NCBI GenBank assembly: GCA_019242465.1
Contig: JAFAVL010000223.1
Coordinates: 1-6,397, forward strand
Direction of reading: 5' to 3'
DNA length: 6,397 bases
From: Chroococcidiopsidaceae cyanobacterium CP_BM_RX_35
GTDB lineage: Bacteria; Cyanobacteriota; Cyanobacteriia; Cyanobacteriales; Chroococcidiopsidaceae
The notes below the pieces were generated by a model. The model saw only the letters and a program-made list of their open reading frames with translations, had not been told where the DNA came from and did not search any database. The number at the start of each line of letters is the position of its first letter. Position 1 is the stretch's first letter. A program made the position numbers and the translations under genes. Of the stretch, positions 1 to 5,999 are shown piece by piece.

Positions 1-2
1 CA

Positions 3-86
3 TGGGGTACATCTCCCCTAGTTTACCGGATGCTCACCGGAAAATTTACAGCAGGAACTTATTTACAACTCAGAGCTATGGGTTGA
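3..86 (+). CDS. Possible C-terminal fragment of an upstream gene, unrecognised
   Basis: The frame starting at base 3 is open from the window edge to a TGA at 84-86 and gives 27 residues, WGTSPLVYRMLTGKF followed by TAGTYLQLRAMG. The mix of hydrophobic, Arg/Lys and Gly residues is protein-like, and an AT-rich hairpin with a T-run follows 2 nt after the stop. I do not recognise the family. The alternatives are a chance open frame, or a 36-codon frame from the ATG at 2-4 to a TGA at 110-112. A short open frame at a window edge is weak evidence, so confidence is low. Confidence 0.25.
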   Translation, partial: WGTSPLVYRMLTGKFTAGTYLQLRAMG

Positions 87-88
87 TG

Positions 89-110
89 CTTTTGTCTTTG
101 AAAAGTTTTT
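89..110 (+). terminator. Weak terminator-like hairpin with T-run
   Basis: CTTTT (89-93) can pair with AAAAG (101-105) around a 7-nt loop, and five T residues follow (106-110). The stem is only 5 bp and AT-rich, so it would be a poor intrinsic terminator. It gains some weight from lying directly after the possible stop codon at 84-86. Confidence 0.2.
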
Positions 111-170
111 GATCTCGAACTGCTTAATTTGAGGTATTGGTCTGACAGTTGTCGCAAGCATCTGTCTGTT

Positions 171-283
171 AGTTGCAGTTAATGTGAGCCCAAGTGGATG
201 ATTGCAAGCTGGTTGCAATCAACTTGAGCTAAGCCGCAGATAATCTGAGCTGAACTCTGGTTTCAGTTGCAGGTAACTTGAGC
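171..283. repeat. Four degenerate 19-nt direct repeats
   Basis: Four copies of a degenerate unit, roughly AGTTGCAGNTAANNTGAGC, lie at 171-189, 211-229, 232-250 and 265-283. The first and last agree at 16 of 19 positions. The two middle copies agree with the last at 15 and 14 positions. The core TGAGCTGAA recurs once more at 302-310, and a weaker relative (TTAATTTGAGG) lies at 124-134. A second short motif, GCAAGC, is interspersed at 154, 204, 323 and 386. The second copy also contains a small hairpin, GTTG-CAAT-CAAC (212-223). Between 113 and 408 I see no open frame with convincing coding character and no RNA gene. The units could be protein-binding sites upstream of cutA or decayed repeat DNA. 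Confidence 0.5.
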
Positions 284-408
284 TGAAAATTCACTTGTTT
301 GTGAGCTGAAGCCTCGATGTTTGCAAGCTCCTACACCTAGGCTGGTGCTTTCAAAGTATCCATAGGCAATACGATTTCCGATTGTGCAAGCCTTACAAAA
401 TGATAGCA

Positions 409-521
409 AACCACAAAGGCACGAAGACACAAAGAACATATTCCTTTGTGTCCTTTGTGCCTAACGCGCTATCGCGCTAACGCCTTCGGCTTCGCTTCGC
501 TAGCGCTTCGCTAACGTGGTT
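409..521. repeat. Long hairpin repeat, interrupted in its right arm
   Basis: The left arm (409-434) begins AACCACAAAGGCACGAAG. Its inner part, AGGCACGAAGACACAAAG (417-434), pairs with CTTTGTGTCCTTTGTGCCT (444-462) across a 9-nt loop. The pairing has one bulged C at 453 and one G-U pair. The outer part of the left arm, AACCAC (409-414), finds its complement GTGGTT only at 516-521, after 53 nt of unrelated GC-rich sequence. Similar inverted repeats built on CACAAAG/CACAGAG words are common between genes in cyanobacteria and some other bacteria; I am relying on memory for that. It ends 73 nt before the preferred cutA start. Confidence 0.75.
463..515. repeat. GC-rich short repeat nested in the hairpin
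   Basis: This 53-nt stretch is built from words such as CTAACG, GCGCTA, TTCGCT and TAGCGCTTCGC. CTAACG occurs at 461-466, 477-482 and 511-516, so it marks both borders of the insert and one internal point. Local palindromes include TAGCG-CTT-CGCTA (501-513) and GCGC-TATC-GCGC (466-477 region). It is of the GCGTTAGCGAAGCG type that is widely scattered between genes in Nostoc-like genomes. Removing it would nearly restore the symmetric right arm of the surrounding hairpin, leaving it only two T residues short. Confidence 0.6.
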
Positions 522-531
522 AATTATTAAC
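519..531. promoter_or_regulatory. Perfect 13-bp palindrome upstream of cutA
   Basis: GTTAAT-T-ATTAAC is a perfect dyad with 6-bp arms and a 1-nt centre. It sits 36 nt before the first possible cutA ATG and 63 nt before the preferred one, a usual place for an operator. Its left end overlaps the outermost GTGGTT of the adjacent hairpin repeat, so it may simply be repeat border sequence. No regulator can be named. Confidence 0.25.
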
Positions 532-575
532 TAAAGGTATTCACACGTAGATGGTATTAGAGTAGAGATGGAACC

Positions 576-580
576 AGGAG
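576..580 (+). promoter_or_regulatory. Shine-Dalgarno AGGAG favouring the second cutA start
   Basis: AGGAG lies 14 nt before the ATG at 595, a rather long spacing. It falls inside the coding frame if the earlier ATG at 568 is used. The earlier ATG has only AGAG directly abutting it. This site is the main reason for choosing 595, together with the family's usual length. Confidence 0.4.
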
Positions 581-594
581 TATCAGCAGCGAAA

Positions 595-930
595 ATGGAT
601 AAAAATTCTGCCTCGACTGGTTATGGTGTGGTGTTGGTCACAACTGATTCCCAGAAAGAGGCGGAGGCGATCGCTGATGCCCTAGTGCAGTCTCGTTTGG
701 CTGCTTGTGTCAATTTGCTGCCGATTCACTCCATCTACATATGGCAAGGTGAGATGCATCGAGAGCCAGAATGGCAGTTGCTGATTAAAACTGATCTGGC
801 ACAGTTTGAGACTTTGGCAAACAAGATTCGAGAGTTGCACTCTTATGAAGTGCCTGAAATCATCGCGCTACCAATTATTGCTGGTTCTCAACCCTACTTA
901 AGGTGGATTTCAGAGCAGGTGAAGGGTTAA
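595..930 (+). CDS. cutA: CutA family protein (divalent cation tolerance, PII-like)
   Basis: CutA is a small cytoplasmic protein that forms very stable trimers with a PII-like ferredoxin fold. It was named for copper tolerance in E. coli, but studies in cyanobacteria have not supported a heavy-metal role and lean towards small-molecule binding or signalling. From the 595 start the product has 111 residues, typical for the family. The strand GVVLVTT (11-17), the helix and LAACVN motif (35-40, with C38 at the place of the conserved E. coli cysteine), IYIWQGE (47-53), HSYEVPEI (82-89, H82 at the position linked to copper binding) and the C-terminal YLRWI (101-105) are all in order. The ATG at 568 would add nine residues (MEPGVSAAK) outside the conserved fold. 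A HIP1 site lies at 667-674. The gene ends tail-to-tail with its minus-strand neighbour, sharing TTAA. The identification is firm; the start is about 60:40. Confidence 0.95.
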   Translation: MDKNSASTGYGVVLVTTDSQKEAEAIADALVQSRLAACVNLLPIHSIYIWQGEMHREPEWQLLIKTDLAQFETLANKIRELHSYEVPEIIALPIIAGSQPYLRWISEQVKG

Positions 931-1526
931 CCGAGGAGACTTACAGCTCCGGCTCGGCAGTCACGCAACCAGGTACGAATTGCTTGGGCGATGACGCCGT
1001 TACTGCTGTCCCGTGGTGGAGTCAGCGGTCGTCCGACTCGGTAGGGACCAGTGCGAGAGAACATCATCGAGAGCTGCCAGCCGCTACTCGTTCGAGTTAA
1101 GAATAGCCAATGGTATTGCTGTAATTCGATGGCTTTCCCGGCTGTATACTGCCGCTCTAAAGTTGTAATGAATACCTGCTGCGGCTCTTGTTGGGGCGAC
1201 AAACCTGGGGTTGACGGAAGATATTCACCAGGACCAAGGGTGAGGGGGGCAAACTCAGGACGCCCCGCAAGGACGACATAAGTGGAAAGGTCAGGCCTGC
1301 TGTTCAGAGGGCGAGAACTTTGACTAATGCGGTTCGCATAGCTAGGTAGATCCCGTAACAATTCAGTTGTCAATGTTTTAACATCAGCTGGGCAAGTCGA
1401 GGACGGAGCAACCTGGTTTAGGGGGGCGATCGCAGGCTGATTCGGCACAGCAGTTGCTTTGCCAATGCCGCAACAGCCCCAAGTAAGAATCCATAACCCT
1501 GTTAGTCCCTGAACAATACGATTCAT
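927..1526 (-). CDS. Predicted secreted protein of unknown function, third gene of tyrS-pyrF operon
   Basis: I do not recognise this 199-residue protein. It starts with a hydrophobic Sec-type leader (4-22), and a likely signal peptidase site follows A-T-A at residue 26. The CC pair at 18-19 is not preceded by a proper lipobox, so a lipoprotein is unlikely. The predicted mature part has exactly two cysteines, C45 and C190, near its two ends; an exported protein could join them in a disulfide. The middle is rich in Pro, Gly and Ser and has no membrane segment. The [20 protein letters not shown] stretch (about 134-153) looks like paired beta strands of a compact domain. The ATG overlaps the pyrF stop as ATGA, so translation is probably coupled to pyrF. 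No good Shine-Dalgarno is seen, which fits coupling. A HIP1 site lies at 1426-1433. The reading frame is well supported by its leader and operon position, but function cannot be assigned. Confidence 0.85.
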   Translation of the reverse strand: MNRIVQGLTGLWILTWGCCGIGKATAVPNQPAIAPLNQVAPSSTCPADVKTLTTELLRDLPSYANRISQSSRPLNSRPDLSTYVVLAGRPEFAPLTLGPGEYLPSTPGLSPQQEPQQVFITTLERQYTAGKAIELQQYHWLFLTRTSSGWQLSMMFSRTGPYRVGRPLTPPRDSSNGVIAQAIRTWLRDCRAGAVSLLG

Positions 1527-2239
1527 AATTCAACCAACTCGGCACAAATCTGCTGCCAAGCTAACTCTGGGTTGCAGGCAGACGTGATGGGACGCCCAAT
1601 CACCAGGTAATCTGCCCCGGCTTTGAGCGCTGCTGCCGGGGTAAGCGATCGCGCCTGATCGGCTGCTGCCGCCCAAGTCGGTCGTACTCCTGGACAGACA
1701 AGGAGAAAGTGGTCGCCACAGCTTTGCCGTAGTTGTGCCACCTCTTGTGGAGAACAAACTGCTCCATCTATCCCTGTCTCTTGGGCGAGCAATGCCATTT
1801 GGAGAACGTAATCTGGTAGTTCTAAGGGAATCTTTAAATCAAAGGCTAGCTGTCTGGACGAAAGACTTGTCAGTAGGGCAATTGCAACTAATTTGGGTGG
1901 CAAAACACCTGCTTGGGCAGCGCCCTCATGGAGCGCGTCGCGAGCCCTAGTTAGTGCTTCTCTACCACATGAAGCATGGATTGTGAGTAAATCGACGCCA
2001 TAACTAGCCGCCACCCGACAAGCACCAGCAACAGTGTTCGGGATGTCGTGAAACTTTAAATCCAGGAAAATCCGCTTCTGCCTGTGTTTGAGCAGTTCCA
2101 GAATTTTAGGTCCACTGCTGACAAATAACTCTAAGCCAACTTTCCAGAAACTGACTTGCGGCAGCTTTGCCATCAGGGTGATCGCGGCTGCTTGATCCGG
2201 TACATCTAAAGGAACAATGATTTGCTCTGCAACTGACAT
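1523..2239 (-). CDS. pyrF: Orotidine 5'-phosphate decarboxylase
   Basis: PyrF decarboxylates orotidine 5'-monophosphate to UMP, the last step of de novo pyrimidine synthesis, in the cytoplasm. The 238-residue product is a single TIM-barrel domain of usual bacterial length. It shows LDVP with the nucleotide-binding D12, the lysine K33 in FWKVG, the catalytic D-x-K-x-x-D set D60-K62-D65 in [18 protein letters not shown] (182-187), the DQAR loop (194-197) and the phosphate-binding IGRPIT (214-219, R216). I chose the ATG at 2237-2239, which leaves 5 nt after the tyrS stop. A TTG three codons upstream (2246-2248) overlaps that stop as TTGA and cannot be excluded. Neither start has a clear Shine-Dalgarno, so reinitiation after tyrS is likely. 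The gene's own stop overlaps the next ATG. A HIP1 site lies at 1645-1652. Confidence 0.97.
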   Translation of the reverse strand: MSVAEQIIVPLDVPDQAAAITLMAKLPQVSFWKVGLELFVSSGPKILELLKHRQKRIFLDLKFHDIPNTVAGACRVAASYGVDLLTIHASCGREALTRARDALHEGAAQAGVLPPKLVAIALLTSLSSRQLAFDLKIPLELPDYVLQMALLAQETGIDGAVCSPQEVAQLRQSCGDHFLLVCPGVRPTWAAAADQARSLTPAAALKAGADYLVIGRPITSACNPELAWQQICAELVEL

Positions 2240-2244
2240 TAAGC

Positions 2245-3462
2245 TCAAGGCACTAGCTTGACAAATTTATTTTTTCCCACCTTCAATACCTGATCGTACA
2301 ATTCGGCTGGGTTATCAAAGGTTATGTCTACCTGCGTAATGCGATCGCCTCCCAATGACACTGCTCCATTTTGCATCTGGCGTCGAGCTTCGGAACTACT
2401 TTTGCACATACCACTAGCACTGAGAATATAAAACAACTTAGCGGGAAACTGGACAGTTAAAAGCGAAAATTCTGGTATGGCAGATGTATCAGTCGCATCT
2501 TTCCCGCCTGGAACCACGAGTGACTCAGCTGTTTCCTGCGCTCTTCTTGCTGCTTCAAGGCCGTGGTACTGAGCAACAATATCGAGAGCGAGGAGTTTCT
2601 GGCGATCACGTGGTTTAGCTGGCAATTTCTCTAAAGGTTGATTGGTCAATAGCTCAAAATACTGATCGAGCAAATGGTCAGGAATTTTCTCCAGCTTCGA
2701 GTACATTGTCAGTGGGTCTTCAGCCAGCCCCACATAATTATCTAGCGATTTCGACATCTTTTTTTCACCATCCCTACCCAGCAAGATCGGCATTAACACT
2801 CCAAACTGGGGTGATTGACCAAAATGCCGTTGCAAATCTCGCCCAACTGCAATGTTGAACTTTTGATCTGTCCCGCCCAATTCTACATCTGCCGCAACCG
2901 CAACAGAATCATACCCCTGCATCAATGGATAGAGGAACTCATGCAGATAGATAGGATTTTCTTTCAAGTAACGCTCAGCAAAACCCTCTTTGGCCAACAT
3001 TTGCCCGACAGTCATTGTCGATAACAACTCTAGAATCTTTGCCAAATCCAGCTTAGCCAGCCAGTCAGAGTTATAACGAATTTCTAAGCGTCCTGGCGTA
3101 TCAAAATCCAAAATTGGACGCATTTGTTCGAGATAATCTTGGGCATTTTGCGCTACTGTTGCGGCAGTCAGTTGGCGACGCACCTCTGATTTACCTGTAG
3201 GATCGCCAATTTGAGCGGTGAAATCACCAATAATTAACACTGCTGTATGCCCAGCATCCTGGAATGCCCGTAACTTCCGGGCTGGGATCGTATGACCCAG
3301 GTGGATATCACGAGCGGTGGGGTCAATTCCCCACTTAACCCGCAAAGGTCGTTGGAGCTTCGTCAACCGTTGCTCCAGATTCTCATCAGGGCTGAGAGAG
3401 TCAGCCCGATCGGGGAAAATTTCACTGACACCACGATGCAGCCAAGGGAGGCTTTGCGTCAT
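2245..3462 (-). CDS. tyrS: Tyrosyl-tRNA synthetase (KMSKS/TyrZ-type)
   Basis: This class I synthetase activates tyrosine with ATP and loads it onto tRNA-Tyr. The 405-residue product has the ATP-binding HLGH motif (54-57), the tyrosine-pocket residues Y178, Q182 and D185 in YPLMQGYDS, the [10 protein letters not shown] block (195-204), and a canonical KMSKS loop (235-239). A C-terminal S4-like RNA-binding domain (about 341-405) contains [20 protein letters not shown] loop, rather than the KFGKT form of E. coli TyrRS, places it with the TyrZ branch of bacterial enzymes. The start is the ATG at 3460-3462, giving [17 protein letters not shown]. The open frame reaches a TTG at 3528, but the 22 extra residues have no synthetase character and cover the promoter region. 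The gene leads a tight operon with pyrF and the secreted-protein gene. A HIP1 site lies at 2341-2348 near its 3' end. Confidence 0.98.
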   Translation of the reverse strand: MTQSLPWLHRGVSEIFPDRADSLSPDENLEQRLTKLQRPLRVKWGIDPTARDIHLGHTIPARKLRAFQDAGHTAVLIIGDFTAQIGDPTGKSEVRRQLTAATVAQNAQDYLEQMRPILDFDTPGRLEIRYNSDWLAKLDLAKILELLSTMTVGQMLAKEGFAERYLKENPIYLHEFLYPLMQGYDSVAVAADVELGGTDQKFNIAVGRDLQRHFGQSPQFGVLMPILLGRDGEKKMSKSLDNYVGLAEDPLTMYSKLEKIPDHLLDQYFELLTNQPLEKLPAKPRDRQKLLALDIVAQYHGLEAARRAQETAESLVVPGGKDATDTSAIPEFSLLTVQFPAKLFYILSASGMCKSSSEARRQMQNGAVSLGGDRITQVDITFDNPAELYDQVLKVGKNKFVKLVP

Positions 3463-3556
3463 AGTAGAATATTGACTAGAAATTATGCCTGATACCAGAG
3501 CAATAGAATTCGTTACGCCCACTCGCAATTTTGTCCAAGAGCTTACCTTTCAGCCT

Positions 3557-3564
3557 ACTATAAT
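3557..3564. promoter_or_regulatory. TATAAT -10 box in the tyrS/PBP divergent spacer
   Basis: A perfect TATAAT lies on the + strand at 3559-3564 and would start transcription near 3571, about 60 nt before the PBP start codon. No good -35 box stands at 16-18 nt; the nearest candidate, TTGTCC (3531-3536), is 22 nt away. The same bases read on the minus strand give TATAGT (3557-3562), a 5-of-6 match to -10 that points at tyrS. This short site could therefore serve both directions. The rest of the 171-nt spacer (3463-3633) shows no RNA gene and no T-box-like leader. Confidence 0.45.
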
Positions 3565-3616
3565 TGCAAAGATTAACGGCTTTTTCGTTCGGTCAATTCA
3601 AGCTAGCTCTATCAGT

Positions 3617-3623
3617 AAGGAAG
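3617..3623 (+). promoter_or_regulatory. Shine-Dalgarno AAGGAAG for the PBP GTG start
   Basis: AAGGAAG ends 10 nt before the GTG at 3634. It is the best ribosome binding site in the window and is what supports the non-ATG start of the PBP gene. Confidence 0.6.
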
Positions 3624-3633
3624 TACAACCGCT

Positions 3634-5547
3634 GTGTCATCTAGCACTATTAGAAAGAAGCAACTCAGAGAGTCATCGACCGCTGCTGATTTTGTCAAAG
3701 GAGTCCTTCAGGTCACTGGCGGCACCTTGCTGGGTATCACTATGCTGGCTAGCGCCACCGTAGCTGGAGGATTGGTTGGCTTAGCCATTAGCTTCCGCAA
3801 TCTCCCCGATGTCCGCCTTTTGCGCGGCTACATACCTTCAGAAACAAGCTACATCTATGACATCGAGGGTAAGGTGCTAGCCAGAATCCACGGAGAAGCA
3901 AATCGGGAGGTTGTACCTTTAGATAAAATTTCCCCAGAGCTGAAACGGGCAGTACTAGCAAGCGAAGATGGCGATTTTTATCAGCACCATGGCATTAATC
4001 CTACCAGCGTGGGTCGCGCCTTGTTAGCAAACTTGAAGCGTGACACAGTTGTGGAGGGTGGCTCGACTGTCACTATGCAGTTGGTGAAAAATGTTTTTCT
4101 CTCCCCCAAGCGTCAGTTTAGCCGCAAGATTGCTGAAGCCGTGCTGGCAATCCGACTGGAGCAAATCCTGACTAAAGACCAAATCTTAGAAATGTACCTC
4201 AATCAAGTTTATTGGGGTCACAACAATTATGGGGCCCAAACAGCAGCAGAAACCTACTTCAACAAATCGGCAGCTAAGCTAGACCTGGCCGAGTCAGCCA
4301 TGATGGCGGGGCTCATTAAGGCACCAGAAGACTACAGTCCATTCGTGAATAAGAAGCTGGCAAAACAGCAGCAGGAGATCGTTTTGAATCGAATGTTGGG
4401 CTTGGGATGGATCACTCCAGCCCAGGCAACCGCAGCCAGCGCTGAAAAACTCAAATTTGGCAAGATCAAATCTTTCCAAGCTAGCGAAATGCCTTATGTC
4501 ACGGATGCCGTCTATGAAGAACTGGTACAGCGATTTGGTCGTGATGCTGTGCTTAAAGGCGGGATGCGCGTTCAGACTACTGTTGACTCTGACTTGGAAG
4601 CCATAGCGCAAGACATCGTAGCTAAAGGGCACAAAACATTAATTGAAGAAGGACTCTATGCCGATCAAATGGCTCTGGTTGCCGTTGATCCTCGCACCCA
4701 TTTTGTCAAAGCGATAGTCGGTGGCATCAATTATCAAAAGAGTAAGTTTAACCGGGCGACTCAAGCCCACCGCCAGCCCGGCTCTTCCTTCAAGCCGTTC
4801 GTCTACTATACAGCTTTCGCTTCAGGCAAGTATACGCCTGACTCAACCATAGATGACAGCCCAGCCAGCTATGCCGATGGTAGCGGTAAAACCTATACTC
4901 CCAAAAACTATGATGATACGTTTCAAGGAGAAATCTCGATTAGACATGCCCTAGAGCAATCTCGTAATGTCCCGGCGATTAAGATAGGACAAGCTGTTGG
5001 GCTCAACAAAGTCATTCAAAATGTCCGCACCCTTGGCATTAAAAGTCCAATTGAACCAGTGGTATCTTTGCCGCTTGGTGCAATCGGCGTGACACCATTG
5101 GAGATGGCTAGTGCCTATGCCACTTTTGCCAGCAATGGCTGGCAGTCTCCTACCACAATGATTGTCCGCGTCACCGATAGTAGTGGCAATGTGTTGATTG
5201 ACAACACGCCGAAACCTCAGCTAGTACTTGACCCTTGGGCAGCGGCAACACTCACAAATGTCTTGCAAGGGGTGATTCAGGAAGGCACTGGTGTGGCAGC
5301 ACAAATGGATCGCCCAGCAGCAGGAAAGACAGGAACAACCAACTCAGAACGGGATATTTGGTTTGTGGGTTATGTGCCCCAGCTAGCCACAGCTGTTTGG
5401 GTAGGAAATGATGATTACAAAACCTTGGGTCATGGTGCTACGGGCGGTGGCTTTGTTGCACCTATTTGGAAGGAATTTATGGAGAGAGCATTACAGCACA
5501 CACCCGTGCAGCAGTTTAAGTCTCCTGCCGGGTTTGAACGCCCCTAG
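3634..5547 (+). CDS. Class A penicillin-binding protein (PBP1A family)
   Basis: This bifunctional enzyme polymerises lipid II into glycan strands and cross-links them by transpeptidation on the outer face of the cytoplasmic membrane. The 637-residue product has a short cytoplasmic N-terminus, one membrane anchor (about 30-53), a GT51 glycosyltransferase domain (about 70-240) and a transpeptidase domain (about 345-615). GT51 motifs are EDGDFYQHHG with catalytic E111, EGGSTVTMQLVKN (141-153), RKIAE with E168, and EMYLNQVYWG (186-195). The usual first Q of TQQ is M148 here, which I believe also occurs in other cyanobacterial and PbpC-type enzymes. Transpeptidase motifs are S384-S-F-K387, S443-R-N445 and K565-TGT. 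All catalytic residues are present. It lacks the long C-terminal extensions of some PBP1A proteins. The GTG start has a good Shine-Dalgarno. Cyanobacteria carry several class A PBPs, and I cannot say which paralogue this is. It contains no HIP1 site. It ends tail-to-tail on the DUF1825 gene. Confidence 0.97.
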   Translation: MSSSTIRKKQLRESSTAADFVKGVLQVTGGTLLGITMLASATVAGGLVGLAISFRNLPDVRLLRGYIPSETSYIYDIEGKVLARIHGEANREVVPLDKISPELKRAVLASEDGDFYQHHGINPTSVGRALLANLKRDTVVEGGSTVTMQLVKNVFLSPKRQFSRKIAEAVLAIRLEQILTKDQILEMYLNQVYWGHNNYGAQTAAETYFNKSAAKLDLAESAMMAGLIKAPEDYSPFVNKKLAKQQQEIVLNRMLGLGWITPAQATAASAEKLKFGKIKSFQASEMPYVTDAVYEELVQRFGRDAVLKGGMRVQTTVDSDLEAIAQDIVAKGHKTLIEEGLYADQMALVAVDPRTHFVKAIVGGINYQKSKFNRATQAHRQPGSSFKPFVYYTAFASGKYTPDSTIDDSPASYADGSGKTYTPKNYDDTFQGEISIRHALEQSRNVPAIKIGQAVGLNKVIQNVRTLGIKSPIEPVVSLPLGAIGVTPLEMASAYATFASNGWQSPTTMIVRVTDSSGNVLIDNTPKPQLVLDPWAAATLTNVLQGVIQEGTGVAAQMDRPAAGKTGTTNSERDIWFVGYVPQLATAVWVGNDDYKTLGHGATGGGFVAPIWKEFMERALQHTPVQQFKSPAGFERP

Positions 5548-5557
5548 GGCTGTTTTT
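5538..5557 (+). terminator. Compact hairpin plus T-run over the PBP stop codon
   Basis: GCCC (5540-5543) pairs with GGGC (5547-5550) around CTA. The stem can be lengthened by AC/GT pairing past a bulged T at 5551, and TTTTT ends at 5557. It would terminate PBP transcription, and the stop codon TAG itself lies partly in the loop and stem. The stem is short, so efficiency is uncertain. It lies within the last codons of the opposing DUF1825 gene. Confidence 0.35.
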
Positions 5558-5867
5558 CTAGCTCGGATTTCATTCGCTCTAGGGTGTTGTTCATTTGATC
5601 GAACATTTGCTGTGGTGTGATGCCAAATTGACCTAACTGGGTTTTGAGTTGCTCTACTGTCATTTGAGCCATGAAGTCTTCTGACAGCTCAAAGCGCTTC
5701 ATAAAAATGCGATAGCGCTCCATTAGGGCTTCCATCTGATCGATAAACAGCTTTTTGCCCTCACGGTCAAATTTGCCGTAGCTGTTACCCAAGGTAATTA
5801 AGGCTTGATAATCGTCAAACAGTTGTTTGGCTTCTTGCTGAACTATCTCAGAGTCAAAAAATCCCAT
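5544..5867 (-). CDS. DUF1825 family protein (cyanobacterial, unknown function)
   Basis: This 107-residue soluble, probably all-helical protein matches what I know of the DUF1825 family, a small conserved cyanobacterial group of unknown function. The hallmarks are MGFFDSEIVQQEAKQL at the start, NSYGKFDREGKKLF (28-41), RYRIFMKRFELSEDFMAQMT (51-70) and a final segment QFGITPQQMFDQM (80-92). It has no membrane segment and no cysteine. I chose the ATG at 5865-5867 because the conserved family begins MGFF. The open frame runs 20 codons further to 5927, but those codons cover a hairpin and a likely promoter. No Shine-Dalgarno is visible. It is divergent from the TM2-protein gene, and its stop codon overlaps that of the PBP gene on the other strand, so it may affect or be affected by PBP transcription. 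Confidence 0.93.
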   Translation of the reverse strand: MGFFDSEIVQQEAKQLFDDYQALITLGNSYGKFDREGKKLFIDQMEALMERYRIFMKRFELSEDFMAQMTVEQLKTQLGQFGITPQQMFDQMNNTLERMKSELEKQP

Positions 5868-5880
5868 AACACTTTTATTA

Positions 5881-5900
5881 ACTGAGTAGGAACGCTCAGT
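5881..5900 (-). promoter_or_regulatory. Hairpin in the DUF1825 leader
   Basis: ACTGAG (5881-5886) and CTCAGT (5895-5900) form a perfect 6-bp stem with an 8-nt loop, 13 nt before the DUF1825 start codon on the minus strand. It would lie in the 5' untranslated RNA if the -10 box at 5926-5931 is used, close enough to affect ribosome loading. It may also be chance. Confidence 0.3.
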
Positions 5901-5925
5901 AGCTCGTACCGTTGTATCTAATATC

Positions 5926-5931
5926 ATTCTA
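5926..5931 (-). promoter_or_regulatory. Candidate -10 box for DUF1825 gene
   Basis: On the minus strand these bases read TAGAAT, a 5-of-6 match to TATAAT. Transcription would begin near 5919, giving a leader of about 50 nt. No convincing -35 box is present; the expected position lies next to the dyad at 5936-5948. Confidence 0.3.
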
Positions 5932-5935
5932 ATCT

Positions 5936-5948
5936 AGACCCAAGGTCT
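5936..5948. promoter_or_regulatory. 13-bp dyad between divergent DUF1825 and TM2-protein genes
   Basis: AGACC-CAA-GGTCT is a dyad with perfect 5-bp arms. It lies just upstream of the candidate DUF1825 -10 box and 51 nt before the TM2-protein ATG, where one bound regulator could act on both genes. No known operator is recognised. Confidence 0.25.
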
Positions 5949-5999
5949 CCCATTGCTTGCTAAAACTATGAGTGTGGCTAATGTGGAGCTTCCTAGAAG

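Noticed and set aside
1..18. CAT at 1-3 could be the ATG of a minus-strand gene running off the left edge, with GGGGAG (complement of 13-18) 9 nt upstream.
   Set aside because: The spacing is good, but only the start codon is inside the window, and GGGG/CCCC here also forms a local hairpin. It also competes with the + strand frame ending at 86. Not enough sequence to call it.
23..45. CCGG-ATGCTCA-CCGG hairpin with flanking TTT/AAA.
   Set aside because: Only 4 bp of GC stem with a mismatch and no T-run on either strand; it also lies inside the possible upstream coding tail.
121..330. Possible CRISPR-like array.
   Set aside because: Units are too degenerate and the spacing too irregular (21-40 nt), with no uniform spacers and no cas genes.
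903..1281. Two + strand frames (65 and 76 codons) opposite the secreted-protein gene.
   Set aside because: Composition is that of an antisense shadow, and neither has a start signal; the minus-strand gene has a leader peptide and operon linkage.
3463..3528. 22-residue N-terminal extension of tyrS from a TTG start.
   Set aside because: No synthetase-like sequence, no Shine-Dalgarno, and it would cover the promoter spacer; [11 protein letters not shown] is the expected start.
3485..3763. A 92-codon + strand frame overlapping the PBP start.
   Set aside because: It runs out of frame across the spacer and into the PBP gene, with no domain character; the PBP frame is unambiguous.
4294..4632. A 112-codon minus-strand frame inside the PBP gene.
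   Set aside because: Antisense shadow of conserved PBP coding sequence with no recognisable protein features.
5868..5927. 20-residue N-terminal extension of the DUF1825 protein from an ATG at 5927.
   Set aside because: The family begins at MGFFDSE, and the extra stretch contains the leader hairpin and abuts the likely promoter.
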